Below are positions 46,869 to 59,170 of a DNA stretch of 64,000 nucleotides, piece by piece. The notes beneath the pieces are model-generated. The model made no database searches. It worked only from the letters and a program-made list of their open reading frames with translations, and was not told where the DNA came from. This DNA comes from Plantago ovata (taxonomy: Eukaryota; Streptophyta; Magnoliopsida; Lamiales; Plantaginaceae), in NCBI GenBank assembly GCA_028274465.1, contig CM051456.1, forward strand, positions 66,760,753 through 66,824,752, written 5' to 3'. How positions within the stretch are numbered: the first letter of the stretch is position 1; each line of letters starts with the position of its first letter. Both the position numbers and the translations under genes were made by a program.

Positions 46869-49402
46869 TGTAACACCCCGTTTTTTTTAATTATTTATTT
46901 AATTATTTAATTATTATTTTATTATTTAATTATTTATTTTAGTTAATTAATTATCAGAGTAAATTATTTATTCGATAATTAGTTAATTATTTCCGCGTAA
47001 GTTGGTTCGTTTCGTTTCGTCTGGATCAAGCTGGACTATCTGATCTGCTAGCTTTTGGCCCAATTCTTGGCCCAGTCAAAGCCTGCTTGACCGGCCCACT
47101 AACTTAAACCCTAACCCTAATCAGATTCATCCATTCCCTCTCCCATCTCTTCCCAGCCGTTTTTCCCATTTAGCAAAGAAAGAAAACTTCCTTTTCTCTC
47201 TCTCTTTCTCACGCTCCATCATCTTCAGCAATCCATCTTCTTCCTTGTTTTTTTCTCACCACCATCATCATCACCACCGATCGCCGCCGCCGCCGCCGCT
47301 GATTACTCCGATCACCGCGCTGTTTGTCTCGCCGCCGCCTCGCCTCCGTTCGCCGCGCATCCAGTTCTGTTCGCCGTCGATCGATCCGTCTGTTCACCTC
47401 CGCCGCACCGCCGTTCTGCTCCGTCCGGGTTCCATTCGCGCCGCCGTGGTTGTTTTGCCGCCGCCGCGCTCGCCTGTCACCGCGCCGCCGTTCGATCGAT
47501 CTGCTCCGTACGCGCGCCGCCGTTCGACCGATCCGATTCCGTTCGCCTTTCCGGTTCGCTCGACGCGAACCGATCCGACCTTGCCGGTTCTTTTCTGCTT
47601 CGATCGGTAAGAGTTTCGATTCCTTCTGATCTTTCGGTTTCGAATCCGAGTTTGATTACGAATTCGATTCGAATCTTGGTTTAATCCCTTTTTTTTCTTT
47701 TCGATTCATTGATTTGCAGATTTGTTCGAACCTTTATTCTCTTTCGAAGGTAAATCTCAATTTCCTTTACTGTTCGTTTGGTTCTAGATTCGTTTTCTGT
47801 TTGACTTTTTGACTTGGACGATTTTACCCTTGGACGGTTTTGCCCTTGAACGATCTGACTGTGTTGTTTAATTCGAACTGAGAACCGGGACTTAGGATTC
47901 GTTAGTTGTTGTTACTGTTTGCTGGACTTGTGACTTTTGACCTCGAATATTGACTTTGATTTCCTGTTTGACCTCGAAAGGATTTTTGGACCTTGATGTT
48001 ATGTTTTGGATTCTTTGTGGACTGATTTGGGAAACTTTAAAACCTAAAGGACCTTTTTGCAGTTTTACTTTTGACCGTAGTTGACTGACAGTAGGCTTGT
48101 ATCGTAAACCTTGTTGTTTTGAGAAGACTGTTAAGTGTTGGAACTTCTGTTTAGTTTATTCTGTCGGTTTCGAAAAGGGTTTTTCTTGCAATTTACCACC
48201 TGAGGGTATTTTGGTAATTTCCAGAATCTGAAAATCGAAAGAGTTTCTGAAAATGTTTTAAACTTAGTTTCTGGTTTTGTAAGTTAGAAAGGACTTGACT
48301 TGATAGCTTAGTTGGTAGGTCTTTGTGTGACTAACTTAGAGGTCCCGAGTTCGAACCCCAACCTTACCATTCTTTTTCAACCTTTTTCTTTCTGTCTGTT
48401 CGACTTCTAAGTTGTGTTAGTACTTTCTTGTTAGGTTCTCCGTTGTCCGTAAATCCGTAAGCTCTTTTCTTGTCGGAGGTCGTTTGCTCGTAAGCTAAGG
48501 TGAGTGTTCACCCCTAAACCTATTATTTGCGAAAAACTGGAAGGCTACGTGATTGTTTGTGCCTATTATTGTATACTGTATATTGTATGCTTCCGCGTAA
48601 AAGTATAAGTCCTAAGTATGACTTTTGGAATTCGGTTTATTACTACTGCGTTCTGTACTGACCTTTCTGCAGGAACACCTCTCGGGGTTAATTAATTGTA
48701 TCTGTTGTTCTGTATCTGTTCTGTTTCTGTGTGACCGGTCGATTAGGTTATGGTTAGGTAGGCTTGGGTAGTAGAGGACTATCGGGTTTGCTTGATCGTG
48801 GCCTAGTCTATTCCCTTTTAGGCGCGAGGCAGAAGTCGCTGAGGTCTATTAGGGTCGTAGGATCTGTTTCCCCAAAGTACACGGGGGTTTCTGTTCTGTC
48901 CGGAGTTATGCATCCTCTGGAGGGAGTTATAAGGACATTCTGGGAGTAGGAGCAATAAGGCGGGCTGCACCAACGGTCTACAACGTATCTGTTCTGTTAA
49001 TCTGTTATACGTGTTCTGTGCTGTTTGCTCGTTTTCTGAAAAGGATTTTTGTTTTAAACTGTTTTACTTTCTGTTTAACTTAGAACCTCACTGAGATCCT
49101 TTATCTCACACTCTTTTGTTTTTCAAAATTCCTTCCTTCCAGATGCTGCGGAGGATGTGCGTGACTAGGAAGCCAGCGACTGAGAGAAGGGTCTGGGGTG
49201 TCACGGGTTTCTTTTCAAAATAAGAAGAACACTTTATTTGTCTTCATTCGTTGTCTTTTGAACTTGAGTTGTCATTGATTATTATTTATTATCGTTAGCG
49301 TCAAAGATTATTTTGGGCATTTATTGCCGACCGTTGTTATTAAAGTATTTCCGAATTTCTTTTCCAAGAAAATATTTTGTTTTCAAAACCGGTACCGTTA
49401 CA
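46869..49402 (+). repeat. TEK-1 5' LTR
   Basis: TGTAACACCC to ACCGTTACA. The first 700 bp include a GCC/CCG-rich stretch (47275-47580) that explains the Pro/Arg-rich open frames on both strands. A tRNA-like segment follows at 48297. Blocks shared with TEK-f lie at 48735-48860 and 49080-49110. Confidence 0.92.
48297..48369 (+). other. tRNA-like segment in TEK-1 5' LTR
   Basis: TAGCTTAGTTGG (48304-48315) fits a Pol III A box with tRNA positions U8, A14, G18, G19. GAGTTCGAACCCC (48347-48359) fits a B box, exactly 46 bases from U8 to T54 as in a tRNA. D arm partly pairs; T and acceptor stems do not. A relic rather than a tRNA gene. Confidence 0.6.
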
Positions 49403-49404
49403 GT

Positions 49405-49416
49405 TGGTATCAGAGC
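49405..49416 (+). other. TEK-1 primer binding site, initiator tRNA-Met
   Basis: TGGTATCAGAGC two bases inside the 5' LTR, complementary to initiator tRNA-Met. Confidence 0.92.
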
Positions 49417-49677
49417 GAGGTTCTAACTCGAGCTTGCTAGGATAGGATCTTTTGACCTTTGGGGTGTGTGAGGGTCCGAGTCGCTGGTTAGGTCTTGTAT
49501 TTTTTTTCTGTTGCTTTTCTGATTCGAGTCTTACGTACTAACCCTGAACCGTCTGTTCGTCTTCTCTGTTCTGTTTCTGACTACCTTTGACCCGTTCTGA
49601 AACCGTTGACCTTCCGTGGTTGTTTGATTCTGACGTAGATATTAACTAGTTAACTACGCGTGTGCTTACAGATAGGT

Positions 49678-50124
49678 ATGAGTTCTGAGAAGAGGGTTAT
49701 TCGTTATCGTCTAGTCGAAGGAGAATTCAACCCGTATACCTCCGCTCCTGTTGCTGGCGTTTACCCTGGATTCGTGGTGGATAGAGTTGTGCATGAACGT
49801 GATCACTACTGGTTGGAGAACTTTAAGCTTCGAGATGTGATAGCAACGAAGGAAGCTGAGATCGGATTTCTGAAGTCGGCCTTACGCGCCGCAAAGGAGC
49901 ACTCTGGCTTTGTTACGTTAACCGCGTCCAATGTTGGCAACCGAATTCCCAGGAGGAAGGCTCGGAGGACGTTTCCCGAGGGCTGCGGACCATCCCGTAG
50001 AGGAAAGAGTGAAGACGAGGAAGAATCCGAAGAAGATCCCGAGGAGGACTCCTCTGAGGGAGAAGGAGGAGATGCTCACGTGCCCGAAGGACGTTCTGAG
50101 GATGACAGCGAGGACGCTTATTAG
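49678..50124 (+). CDS. Small leader ORF upstream of gag in TEK-1, unknown function
   Basis: Open frame of 148 codons between primer site and gag, starting MSSEKRVIRYRLVEGEFN. A similar frame sits in the same place in TEK-2 (59571-59978), with about 65% identity over the first 95 residues by eye. Residues 1-40 are the best kept (VIRYRLVEGEFNPYT identical). A heptad-like helix follows (ATKEAEIGFLKSALRAAKE), then a basic patch (RRKARRTF) and an acidic tail rich in Glu, Asp and Ser. No known domain. An upstream ORF is not a standard part of Tekay elements as I know them. It could be a captured host fragment, an N-terminal accessory protein or a translation regulator. A start at 49660 would need a non-ATG codon. 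Confidence 0.65.
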   Translation: MSSEKRVIRYRLVEGEFNPYTSAPVAGVYPGFVVDRVVHERDHYWLENFKLRDVIATKEAEIGFLKSALRAAKEHSGFVTLTASNVGNRIPRRKARRTFPEGCGPSRRGKSEDEEESEEDPEEDSSEGEGGDAHVPEGRSEDDSEDAY

Positions 50125-50496
50125 GATAGTTGCCTTTTCGAGCTCGTACCGAATTTCTTTGTTTCTGCCAAGCGAGTTTTTCCTTTTTAGTTCAGCCGAC
50201 TGAGACTGCTTATGCTTTTCCGTTTATTTGACTCTGTGGTTTTCTGTTTTCCTCGCTAAGACGAGTAGAGACCGTTTTTCTTTTGTTTTATTGCATGCTT
50301 GACTGTTTTGAGACTTCGTTGTTTTCTTGTTTTCGCTTTTTGTTTTAAAGTTCAAGGCATGTTTTCTTCTTCACAGCTCAGTTTATACCTGTTGTAGAAG
50401 ATTAAGTACTGGCCTTAGTTCTTTGTTTTTCTGCTCTTCTCTAAGTTAGAGATTCGAGGTTGTTAAATCAACTGCTAAGTAGTGCCCTTTGTTAGA
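50125..50496 (+). other. TEK-1 spacer between leader ORF and gag
   Basis: About 370 bp of T-rich sequence without a gene. It separates the leader ORF from the gag ATG at 50497. Nothing else is seen. Confidence 0.6.
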
Positions 50497-53400
50497 ATGA
50501 GTCGCAGAAACACTCGTGGTGCCAGCAGCAATGGAAGTGGGGACGATCAGCACGCTGAAAATGGAGACCAAGTGGACCGTATCATCGCTGCTCTGGGGAA
50601 TTTCAGCGAAACCATTCGCCGCGCTGGAGTACCAACACCACCTGTTCAGCCTCCGCCACCACCACCGATCCAGACCATCGATCAAGCTGCGGAGCGGTTC
50701 ACTCGATTCCATCCCGAGAGGTTCGAGGGAACACCAGATCCCCGTAAGGCTGAGCTCTGGATCGAAGGCATGGAGAACTTATTCTCGATCCTGCACTATC
50801 CAGACGAGAGGAAGATCGAGCTTGCTGCTTTCCAGTTCGTGGGAGCCGCCAGGAACTGGTGGAGAACTGTGAATGCGAGATGGAGACAAGAGGGAGTTGC
50901 TCGTACCTGGGAGAATTTCACGAAGGACTTTATGGACAAGTACGTGCCTCGCCTGGTTCGCGAGAACCGGAGAGATGAATTTCAAGCTTTGGTGCAAGGG
51001 AACATGGATGTTGCCGACTATGACTCGGAGTTTACCCGGTTACTGAAGTACGTGCCGCATTTCCAGGATGATGAACGAGAGAAGGTTCGTCACTTTGTGA
51101 AGGGACTCAACTCTGAAATCCGGTACAGTCTATTTGGGACCAATATGCCTACCTATCTCAAGGCTGTCGAACTCGCCTCCGAGGTAGAGAGTGGTCTCAA
51201 GGAGATTAAGATGGCTGATAAGCCATACTCGAGCAAGAGGAGCTACTCTAGTTCTTCTGGAAGCCATGGAGGAGGAAGCCAATCTGGGTATAAGCGGGAG
51301 AATCGAGGAGGATATCAATCTGGATATCAGGCACCACCGGCGAAGTATTCCCGTACTCAGCATGACAACCGTTCTCGCAGCACTACTGGAGGGTCTGGGC
51401 AGTCATCCCAGGCAAGGAAGAACTGCAACTACTGTGGAGGAGTCAACCACGATGAGCACAACTGCTGGAAAAGACAGGGCTTATGCTTGGCTTGTGGGAG
51501 TAAGGATCACAAGATTAGCCACTGTCCGAACCGACATGCCATTGTCAAAGGAGGAAGATCTGGGGACTATGCTCCGAGAAGTGATGGAAAGGGTCCTATG
51601 GCGAAGCCCCGAGTTTTCAGCATAGGCGGTCATGAAGTTCCTGACACCGCAAATGTGGTTGAAGGTACGCTACTGATCGCTCAAACTTCTTCTAAAGCTT
51701 TATTTGATCCTGGTGCTACGCATTCATTTATTGCTGAAGGATTTGCTGAATCACTCGCTTTACCATACAAAGTATTACCCCACGCTTTAGAAGTATGTAC
51801 GCCTTTGGGAGCTAGTCTAATCACTAAGAAGTTCGTCGAGCGATGTGAGATTTCCATCCTAGGAAGAACTTTCCCTGCTGACCTCATATTTCTACCTCTA
51901 GCAACCTACGATGTTATTCTGGGTATGGATTGGCTGTCCGAGCACTACGCGCAACTGGATTGTCGAACTAAGGCCATATCCCTGGGAAAACCTGGAGAGG
52001 AGAAAGTCATATGGAAAGGAGATAAGAGAAAGGATGAGAAGTTTTTACTGTCTGCCATGGAAGCTAGAAAGCTGTACGTGAAGGGTGCTACCTGCTTTTT
52101 GGCATATCTGATCAATAAACCCAAAGATCAGCCAAAAATCGAGGAAGTCAAGGTGGTTAAGGAGTTCAAGGGTGTCTTCCCTGAGAAGCTGGATTCCGTA
52201 CCCCCTGAACGAGAGGTGGAGTTTAGCATTGATCTGGTACCTGGCACTGCACCAATATCGAAGTCACCGTATAGGATGGCACCTGCTGAGCTTAAGGAGC
52301 TGAAGACTCAACTGCAAGACCTGGTGGATAACGGTTTTTGTGAGACCTAGTTCGTCACCTTGGGGATCACCGGTTCTGTTCGTGAAGAAGAAGGATGGTA
52401 CTATGAGGATGTGCATCGACTATCGAGGCTTGAATCAAGTCACTGTCAAGAACAAGTACCCTCTGCCCCGTATTGAGGAACTTTTCGATCAGTTGGAAGG
52501 TTCGAAGGTTTACTCAAAGCTTGATCTACGACAAGGCTATTATCAAGTTAGGGTAAGGGAAGAAGACATACCTAAGACTGCCCTGAATTCGAGGTACGGT
52601 CATTACGAGTTCGTAGTGATGCCGTTTGGCCTTACGAATGCCCCGGCTATGTTCATGGATTTGATGCACCGAGTTTTTCAGCCGTATCTGGATCAGTTTG
52701 TTGTTGTTTTCATCGATGACATTCTCGTTTACTCAAAATCTGAAGAGGATCATGAGAAACATCTTCGAATTGTCTTGGAAACTCTTCAGAACAACAAATT
52801 GTATGCCAAATTCAGCAAGTGTGAATTTTGGCTGGATAAGGTAGCCTTCTTAGGGCACATTATCTCTGGAGAAGGTTTGGAGGTTGACCCGTCGAAGATT
52901 GAGTCGATAGTCAATTGGAAGAGACCCGAATCCGTCACTGAAGTGAGAAGTTTTCTTGGTTTGGCTGGTTACTATCGCCGTTTTGTGAAGGATTATTCGA
53001 AGATAGCTGGACCCTTGTCCTCTTTAACAGGGAAAAATCCCAAGTTCGTATGGAGTGACAAGTGTGAGGAAAGCTTCGAGGAGCTGAAGAAGAGACTGAC
53101 CACTGCCCCTATACTAGCTCTTCCCGAGGGAACCAACGACTTTATAGTCTACACTGATGCTTCAAAGGAAGGTTTCGGTTGTGTACTGATGCAACGAGAA
53201 AAGGTGATCGCATATGCTTCGAGAAAACTGAAGCCATATGAAAGAAATTACCCAACCCACGACCTTGAGCTAGCTGCTATAGTCTTTGCGTTGGGAAAGT
53301 GGAGACACTATCTTTATGGTCCTGAGTTCACTATCCTCACGGATCATAAGAGCTTGAAGTACGTGTTTACCCAAAAGGAGTTAAACATGAGACAACGACG

Positions 53401-55036
53401 ATGGATGGAGTTTCTGGGCGATTATACCTGTACCATTCGATACCATCCTGGTAAGGCAAATGTGGTCGCCGATGCCTTAAGTCGTAGGGTACACGTGTCT
53501 AATCTCGAAGTATCCAGATTGTCGTGTATGTTCGCCAATATCACTTTGAGATATGAGTTGGCAGGAAAGATCCTTGAGGCTCAAGAACATGACGAGGAAC
53601 TTCAGGATATCAAAGCACATATTACTGAGCCTCGAAATGCGAAATTCTCTATTGATGAGAATGGAGCTCTAAGGTTTCAGGGTAGACTGTGTGTGCCTTC
53701 TGATGAAGAGCTTAGACGATTACTTTTGGAGGAAGCTCATAAGTCTAAGTATTCGATGCATCCTGGAGGAAACAAGATGTACGAGGATTTGAAGAAAGTT
53801 TACTGGTGGACCTATATGAAACGAGATGTTGCATAGTTTGTGCAAAGTTGCTTGGTTTGCCAGCAAGTGAAGGCTGAGCACCAGAAACCGGGAGGTTTAC
53901 TACAGCCACTCGAGATTCCACAGTGGAAATGGGAGATGATCACTATGGATTTTGTGACTGGTTTACCGGTAGCTAGGGGTGGTTTTGATAGTGTTTGGGT
54001 TATTGTCGATAGATTGACAAAATCGGCACATTTTCTACCCGTTAAAACCACCTACACATCCGAGAAATTAGCCGAAGTCTATCGCGATGAGATAATCAGG
54101 CCTCATGGCACACCAGTGAGCATTGTCTCGGATAGAGATCCAAAGTTTGTCTCGAGGTTTTGGAAGCAAGTACATGAAGGCTTAGGTACTAAGTTGAATT
54201 TTAGTACCGCAGCACATCCGCAAACAGATGGTCAATCCGAAAGGACCATTCAAACTTTGGAAGATCTATTGAGATTGTGTGTGCTAGATCACCAAGGAAG
54301 CTGGGCACAACATTTGCCATTAGTGGAGTATGCTTATAACAACAGTTATCAAGCATCGATTGGTATGGCACCGTTCGAGGCACTGTATGGTCGGAAGTGT
54401 AGATCACCACTGTATTGGGATTTGGAGGACCGAGTTTCTACACCAGTAGCTGGAGAGAGGTCTCTCAACGAGATGATACAAGAAACCTTGGAAAAGGTTA
54501 GACTTATCCGTGACCGTTTGAGAACTGCTCAGAGTCGACAGAAGAGTTACGCCGATAACCGCAGACGAGATTTGGAATTTGAAGTGGGTGATTTTGTCTT
54601 TCTCAAGCTATCTCCGAGAAAAGGCATTGTTCGTATGGGTCTTCGAGCTAAGTTGAACCCTCGATATGTGGGTCCATACGACATCATTGAGAGAGTTGGC
54701 GTTGTAGCTCATCGGTTGCAACTGCCCACTACTATTACTGGAATTCATAATGTATTCCATGTATCTCAACTGAAGAAGTATTATCCGGATCCGTCGCACG
54801 TGATTCAACCCGAGGAGGTGACCATTGAGGAGGATTTGTCCTATGTGGAGCAACCGGTTCGTATCCTTGACCAGAAGGTGCAACAGCTCCGTAATCGGCA
54901 AATCAAGCAAGTAAAGGTTCTGTGGAGAAATCATCAGTATGAGGAGGCAACTTGGGAAAGCGAGGATGACATGCGTCGGCAGTATCCCGAGCTCTTCAAC
55001 TTTTCAGGTGCGAATTTGGGGACCAAATTCTTTTAA
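50497..55036 (+). pseudogene. TEK-1 gag-pol, nearly whole
   Basis: The gag start is MSRRNTRGASSNGS. Parts in order: capsid (RFHPERFEGTPDPRKAELW, ARNWWRT, RDEFQALVQGNMDV; 50690-51200); two CCHC knuckles CNYCGGVNHDEHNC and CLACGSKDHKISHC (51420-51540); protease with LFDPGATHSFI (about 51700); RT with [15 protein letters not shown] and FIDDILVYS (52350-52735); RNase H with YTDAS and LTDHKSLKY (53150-53360); integrase with [13 protein letters not shown] and [20 protein letters not shown] (53700-54270); C-terminal [15 protein letters not shown] and a chromodomain ending [19 protein letters not shown] (about 55000). The order and chromodomain type point to Tekay/Del. About two breaks. Confidence 0.92.
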
Positions 55037-55047
55037 GGGGGGAAGAG
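55035..55047 (+). other. TEK-1 polypurine tract
   Basis: AAGGGGGGAAGAG directly before the 3' LTR, overlapping the end of the coding region's 3' flank. Confidence 0.88.
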
Positions 55048-57596
55048 TGCAACACCCCGTTTTTTTAATTATTTATTTAATTATTTATTTATTATTTTAT
55101 TATTTAATTATTTATTTTAGTTAATTAATTATCAGAGTAAATTATTTATTCGATAATTAGTTAATTATTTCCACGTAAGTTGGTTCGTTTCGTTTCGTCT
55201 GGATCAAGCTGGACTATCTGATCTGCTAGCTTTTGGCCCAATTCTTGGCCCAGTCAAAGCCTGCTTGACCGGCCCACTAACTTAAACCCTAACCCTAATC
55301 AGATTCATCCATTCCCTCTCCCATCTCTTCCCAGCCGTTTTTCCCATTTAGCAAAGAAAGAAAACTTCCTTTTCTCTCTCTCTCTCTCACGCTCCATCAT
55401 CTTCAGCAATCCATCTTCTTCCTTGTTTTTTTCTCACCACCATCATCATCACCACCGGTCGCCGCCGCCGCCGCTGATTACTCCGATCACCGCGCCGTTT
55501 GTCTCGCCGCCGCCTCGCCTCCGTTCGCTGCGCATCCAGTTCTGTTCGCCGTCGATCGATCCGTCTGTTCACCTCCGCCGCACCGCCGTTCTGCTCCGTC
55601 CGGGTTCCATTCGCGCCGCCGTGGTTGTTTTGCCGCCGCCGCGCTCGCCTGTCACCGCGCCGCCGTTCGATCGATCTGCTCCGTACGCGCGCCGCCTTCG
55701 CCGATCCGCGCCGCCGTTCGACCGATCCGATTCCGTTCGCCTTTCCGGTTCGCTCGACGCGAACCGATCCGACCTTGCTGGTTCTTTTCTGCTTCGATCG
55801 GTAAGAGTTTCGATTCCTTCTGATCTTTCGGTTTCGAATCCGAGTTTGATTACGAATTCGATTCGAATCTTGGTTTAATCCCTTTTTTTTCTTTTCGATT
55901 CATTGATTTGCAGATTTGTTCGAACCTTTATTCTCTTTCGAAGGTAAATCTCAATTTCCTTTACTGTTCGTTTGGTTCTAGATTCGTTTCTGTTTGACTT
56001 TTTGACTTGGACGATTTTACCCTTGGACGGTTTTGCCCTTGAACGATCTGACTGTGTTGTTTAATTCGAACTGAGAACCGGGACTTAGGATTCGTTAGTT
56101 GTTGTTACTGTTTGCTGGACTTGTGACTTTTGACCTCGAATATTGACTTTGATTTCCTGTTTGACCTCGAAAGGATTTTTGGACCTTGATGTTATGTTTT
56201 GGATTCTTTGTGGACTGATTTGGGAAACTTTAAAACCTAAAGGACCTTTTTGCAGTTTTACTTTTGACCGTAGTTGACTGACAGTAGGCTTGTATCGTAA
56301 ACCTTGTTGTTTTGAGAAGACTGTTAAGTGTTGGAACTTCTGTTTAGTTTATTCTGTCGGTTTCGAAAAGGGTTTTTCTTGCAATTTACCACCTGAGGGT
56401 ATTTTGGTAATTTCCAGAATCTGAAAATCGAAAGAGTTTCTGAAAATGTTTTAAACTTAGTTTCTGGTTTTGTAAGTTAGAAAGGACTTGACTTGATAGC
56501 TTAGTTGGTAGGTCTTTGTGTGACTAACTTAGAGGTCCCGAGTTCGAACCCCAACCTTACCATTCTTTTTCAACCTTTTTCTTTCCGTCTGTTCGACTTC
56601 TAAGTTGTGTTAGTACTTTCTTGTTAGGTTCTCCGTTGTCCGTAAATCCGTAAGCTCTTTTCTTGTCGGAGGTCGTTTGCTCGTAAGCTAAGGTGAGTGT
56701 TCACCCCTAAACCTATTATTTGCGAAAAACTGGAAGGCTACGTGATTGTTTGTGCCTATTATTGTATACTGTATATTGTATGCTTCCGCGTAAAAGTATA
56801 AGTCCTAAGTATGACTTTTGGAATTCGGTTTATTACTACTGCGTTCTGTACTGACCTTTCTGCAGGAACACCTCTCGGGGTTAATTAATTGTATCTGTTG
56901 TTCTGTATCTGTTCTGTTTCTGTGTGACCGGTCGATTAGGTTATGGTTAGGTAGGCTTGGGTAGTAGAGGACTATCGGGTTTTGTTGATCGTGGCCTAGT
57001 CTATTCCCTTTTAGGCGCGAGGCAGAAGTCGCTGAGGTCTATTAGGGTCGTAGGATCTGTTTCCCCAAAGTACACGGGGGTTTCTGTTTCTGTCCGGAGT
57101 TATGCATCCTCTGGAGGGAGTTATAAGGACATTCTGGGAGTAGGAGCAATAAGGCGGGCTGCACCAACGGTCTACAACGTATCTGTTCTGTTAATCTGTT
57201 ATACGTGTTCTGTGCTGTTTGCTCGTTTTCTGAAAAGGATTTTTGTTTTAAACTGTTTTACTTTCTGTTTAACTTAGAACCTCACTGAGATCCTTTATCT
57301 CACACTCTTTTGTTTTTCAAAATTCCTTCCTTCCAGATGTTGCGGAGGATGTGCGTGACTAGGAAGCCAGCGACTGAGAGAAGGGTCTGGGGTGTCACGG
57401 GTTTCTTTTCAAAATAAGAAGAACACTTTATTTGTCTTCATTCGTTGTCTTTTGAACTTGAGTTGTCATTGATTATTATTTATTATCGTTAGCGTCAAAG
57501 ATTATTTTGGGCATTTATTGCCGACCGTTGTTATTAAAGTATTTCCGAATTTCTTTTCCAAGAAAATATTTTGTTTTCAAAACCGGTACCATTACA
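55048..57596 (+). repeat. TEK-1 3' LTR
   Basis: 2549 bp, over 99% identical to the 5' LTR by eye. It starts TGCAACACCC instead of TGTAACACCC and ends ACCATTACA. It has a few more GCC-rich bases near 55694. Confidence 0.92.
56490..56562 (+). other. tRNA-like segment in TEK-1 3' LTR
   Basis: Same A-box/B-box segment as at 48297, with TAGCTTAGTTGG at 56497-56508. Confidence 0.6.
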
Positions 57597-57601
57597 TTCC
57601 T

Positions 57602-59170
57602 AGCTTCCATAGCAGATAGCAGAAACTTCTCATCCTTCTTCTTATCTCCTTTCCACACGACTTTCTCTTCTCTAGGTTTTCCCAGGGATATAGCCTTGGT
57701 ACGACAATCCAGTTGTGCATAGTGCTCAGACAACCAATCCATACCCAAAATAACATCGTAGGTCGAAAGAGGTAGAAAGATAAGGTCAGCAGGGAAAGTT
57801 CTTCCTAGGATAGAAATTTCGCAACGCTCGATGAACTTCTTAGTAATTAAACTAGCTCCCAAAGGCGTACATACTTCTAATGCGTGAGGCAAAACTTTGT
57901 ATGGTAAAACGAGTGACTCAGCAAAAACTTCAGCAATAAAAGAATGTGTAGCACCAGGATCAAATAAAGCTTTAGAAGAAGTTTGAGCAATCAGAAGAGT
58001 ACCTTCAACCACATTCGCGGCGTCAGAAACTTCATGACCACCGATGCTGTAAACTCGGGGCTTAGCCATAGTACTCTTTCCTTCATTTCTCGGAGCATAG
58101 CCTCCTGGTCTTCCCCCTTTGACAATTGCATGGCGGTTCGGACACTGTCTGATCTTGTGATCCTTGCTCTCACAAGCCAGACAAAAGCCTTGTCTCTTCC
58201 AGCAGTTGTTCTCATCATGATTGACTCCTCCACAGTAGTTGCAGTTTTTCCTTTCTTGGGATGACTGTCCAGACCCTCCAGTGGCATTACAGGGACGGTT
58301 ATCCTGCTAATTACGGGGATACTTTGCCGGTGGTGCCTGATATCCAGCTTGATACCCATCTCGACTCTCCCTCTTGTACCCAGATTTGCTTCCACCTCCA
58401 TGGTTCCCAGAAGAACTAGAGTAGCTTCTCTTGCTAGCGTACGACCTATCAACCATCTTGATTTCCTTTAGACCACCTTCTAACTTGGAAGCGAGCTCAA
58501 CAGCCTTGAGGTAGGTAGGCATGTTAGTCCCAAACAGACTGTAACGGATCTCGGAGTTCAGACCCTTCACAAAGTGGCGCACCTTCTCCCTCTCATCGTT
58601 TTGAAAGTGCGACACATACTTCAACAACCGGGTAAATTCAGAGTCGTATTCGGCAACATTAATGTTCCCTTGCACCAAAGCCTGGAACTCATCTCTCCTG
58701 TTCTCGCGGACTAGGCGAGGCACGTACTTGTCCATGAAATCCTTGGTGAAATTCTCCCAAGTGCGGGCAACTTCCTCTTGCCTCCATCTTTCATTCACAG
58801 TCCTCCACCAATTCCTGGCTGCACCCACGAACTGGAAAGATGCAAGTTCGATCTTACTCTCGTCCAGATAGTGCACAATCGAGAATAAGTTCTCCATGCT
58901 CTCTAGCCAGAGCTCAGCCTTATGGGCGTCAGGTGTCCCCTCGAACCTGTGAGGATGAAATCGAGTGAAGCGTTCAGCAGCTTGATCGATAGTCTGAATC
59001 GGTGGTGGTGGCGGGGGAGCTGGCTGAACAGGTGGTGTCCTAACGTGGCGAATGGTTTCGCTGAAATTTCCCAAAGCAGCGGTGATGCGGTCCACCTGGT
59101 CTCCGTTTTCGGCATGTTGGTCATCTCCACTTCCATTGCTGCTGGTGCCACGAGTGTTTCTGCAACTCAT
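57602..59170 (-). pseudogene. TEK-2 gag and protease part
   Basis: From 59170 leftward: MSCRNTRGTSSNGSGDDQHA, then the capsid (RFHPHRFEGTPDAHKAELW, ARNWWRTVNERW, RDEFQALVQGNINV), a Ser/Gly/Tyr-rich linker, zinc-knuckle sequence (about 58240-58150) and the protease block LFDPGATHSFI (about 57960). It stops at the TEK-1 insertion and resumes at 46868. It is close to the TEK-1 gag, so both come from one family. Broken. Confidence 0.85.

Larger units (their letters stand above)
46869..57596 (+). mobile_element. TEK-1: young Tekay/Del-type chromovirus, 10.7 kb
   Basis: LTRs of 2534 bp (46869-49402) and 2549 bp (55048-57596), perfect target duplication TTCCT (46864-46868, 57597-57601), initiator-Met primer site, leader ORF, gag-pol and polypurine tract. 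It inserted in the pol of TEK-2 in the opposite direction. I count only about ten base changes between the LTRs plus small indels, so it is very recent: roughly 0.1-0.2 million years at a commonly used plant LTR rate. It is nearly whole, with about two breaks in gag-pol. Confidence 0.93.

Noticed and set aside
47103-47122. Telomere-like CCCTAA repeats
   Set aside because: Only two to three units within an LTR, also present in the matching 3' LTR; not an interstitial telomere.
47245-47629. Pro/Arg-rich proteins on both strands, also at 55387-55878
   Set aside because: They are translations of GCC/CCG-rich LTR sequence present in both LTRs.
48297-48369. A functional tRNA gene
   Set aside because: Acceptor and T stems do not pair, and the segment is repeated in every LTR of the family.
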